This document shows, one piece after another, positions 63,746-64,000 of a DNA stretch of 64,000 bases. The stretch covers positions 25,529,123 to 25,593,122 of the forward strand of contig NC_091165.1 in the NCBI RefSeq assembly GCF_040958095.1, read 5' to 3'. Under the pieces are notes generated by a model. The model was not told the DNA's origin, did not search any database, and saw only the letters and a program-made list of their open reading frames with translations. Position numbers and translations under genes: made by a program. The DNA is from Procambarus clarkii. Its lineage: Eukaryota > Arthropoda > Malacostraca > Decapoda > Cambaridae. Within the stretch, counting starts at the first letter, position 1; every line of letters begins with the position of its first letter.

Positions 63746-64000
63746 CGCGTGTGTGTACTCACCTAGTTGTATTTGCGGGGGTTGAGCTTAGGCTCTTTGG
63801 TCCCGCCTCTCAACTGTCAATCAACTGGTGTACAGATTCCTATGCCTACTGGGCTCTATCATATCTATATTTGAAACTGTGTATGGAGTCAGCCTCCACC
63901 ACATCACTTCCTAATGCATTCCATTTACTAACTACTCTGACACTGAAAAAGTTCTTTCTAATGTCTCTGTGGCTCATTTGGGTACTCAGCTTCCACCTGT
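63746..64000 (-). mobile_element. LINE 3' end, running off the window
   Basis: On the minus strand the copy ends GGGACCAAAGAGCCTAAGCT...AACTAGGTGAGTAC(AC)n, and upstream it encodes the same ORF2 tail as 4013-4265. It lies in the second coding intron of the esterase gene. Confidence 0.88.

Overview
This is a eukaryotic nuclear window with spliced genes, GT-AG introns and very dense repeats. It is most probably from a decapod crustacean. The tRNA-derived SINEs, the LINE 3' tails, the DIRS1-like element and the wealth of minisatellites all fit that group, and several repeats look like ones I associate with freshwater crayfish. The genus is a guess. There is one 500-N assembly gap at 51147-51646.

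Layout. 1-8.6 kb: the last exon of an unknown upstream gene, then most of a vezatin gene on the + strand. One vezatin intron holds a near-perfect 1.26-kb palindrome. 8.6-20 kb: a graveyard of mobile elements, with an ancient DIRS relic, a Tigger-like MITE, and two decayed LINE copies, one of them split by a young, whole-looking 6.4-kb DIRS1-like element with inverted ends and an internal complementary region. 20-27 kb: SINEs, a Ty3/Gypsy 3' fragment inside a SINE, Harbinger-like MITEs and two orphan exons. 27.6-33.5 kb: a four-exon minus-strand gene for a His-rich protein with two membrane segments, found here from reading frames and splice phases and not recognised as any known family. 29-50 kb: an island of minisatellites and microsatellites, several seeded by older dispersed repeats. 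51.7-55.4 kb: a complete TIM22 gene on the + strand. 57.4-59.1 kb: two abutting satellites and a long TA tract. 62.6 kb to the end: the first coding exons of a secreted type-B carboxylesterase, running off the window.

The host genes (vezatin at cell junctions or in transport, TIM22 in the mitochondrial inner membrane, a secreted esterase, and the unknown membrane protein) share no evident pathway. This is ordinary animal gene order with large repeat-filled gaps. The least-described item is the minus-strand His-rich membrane protein gene, two of whose splice donors sit at the edge of minisatellites. All exon structures here are read by eye and lack transcript support.
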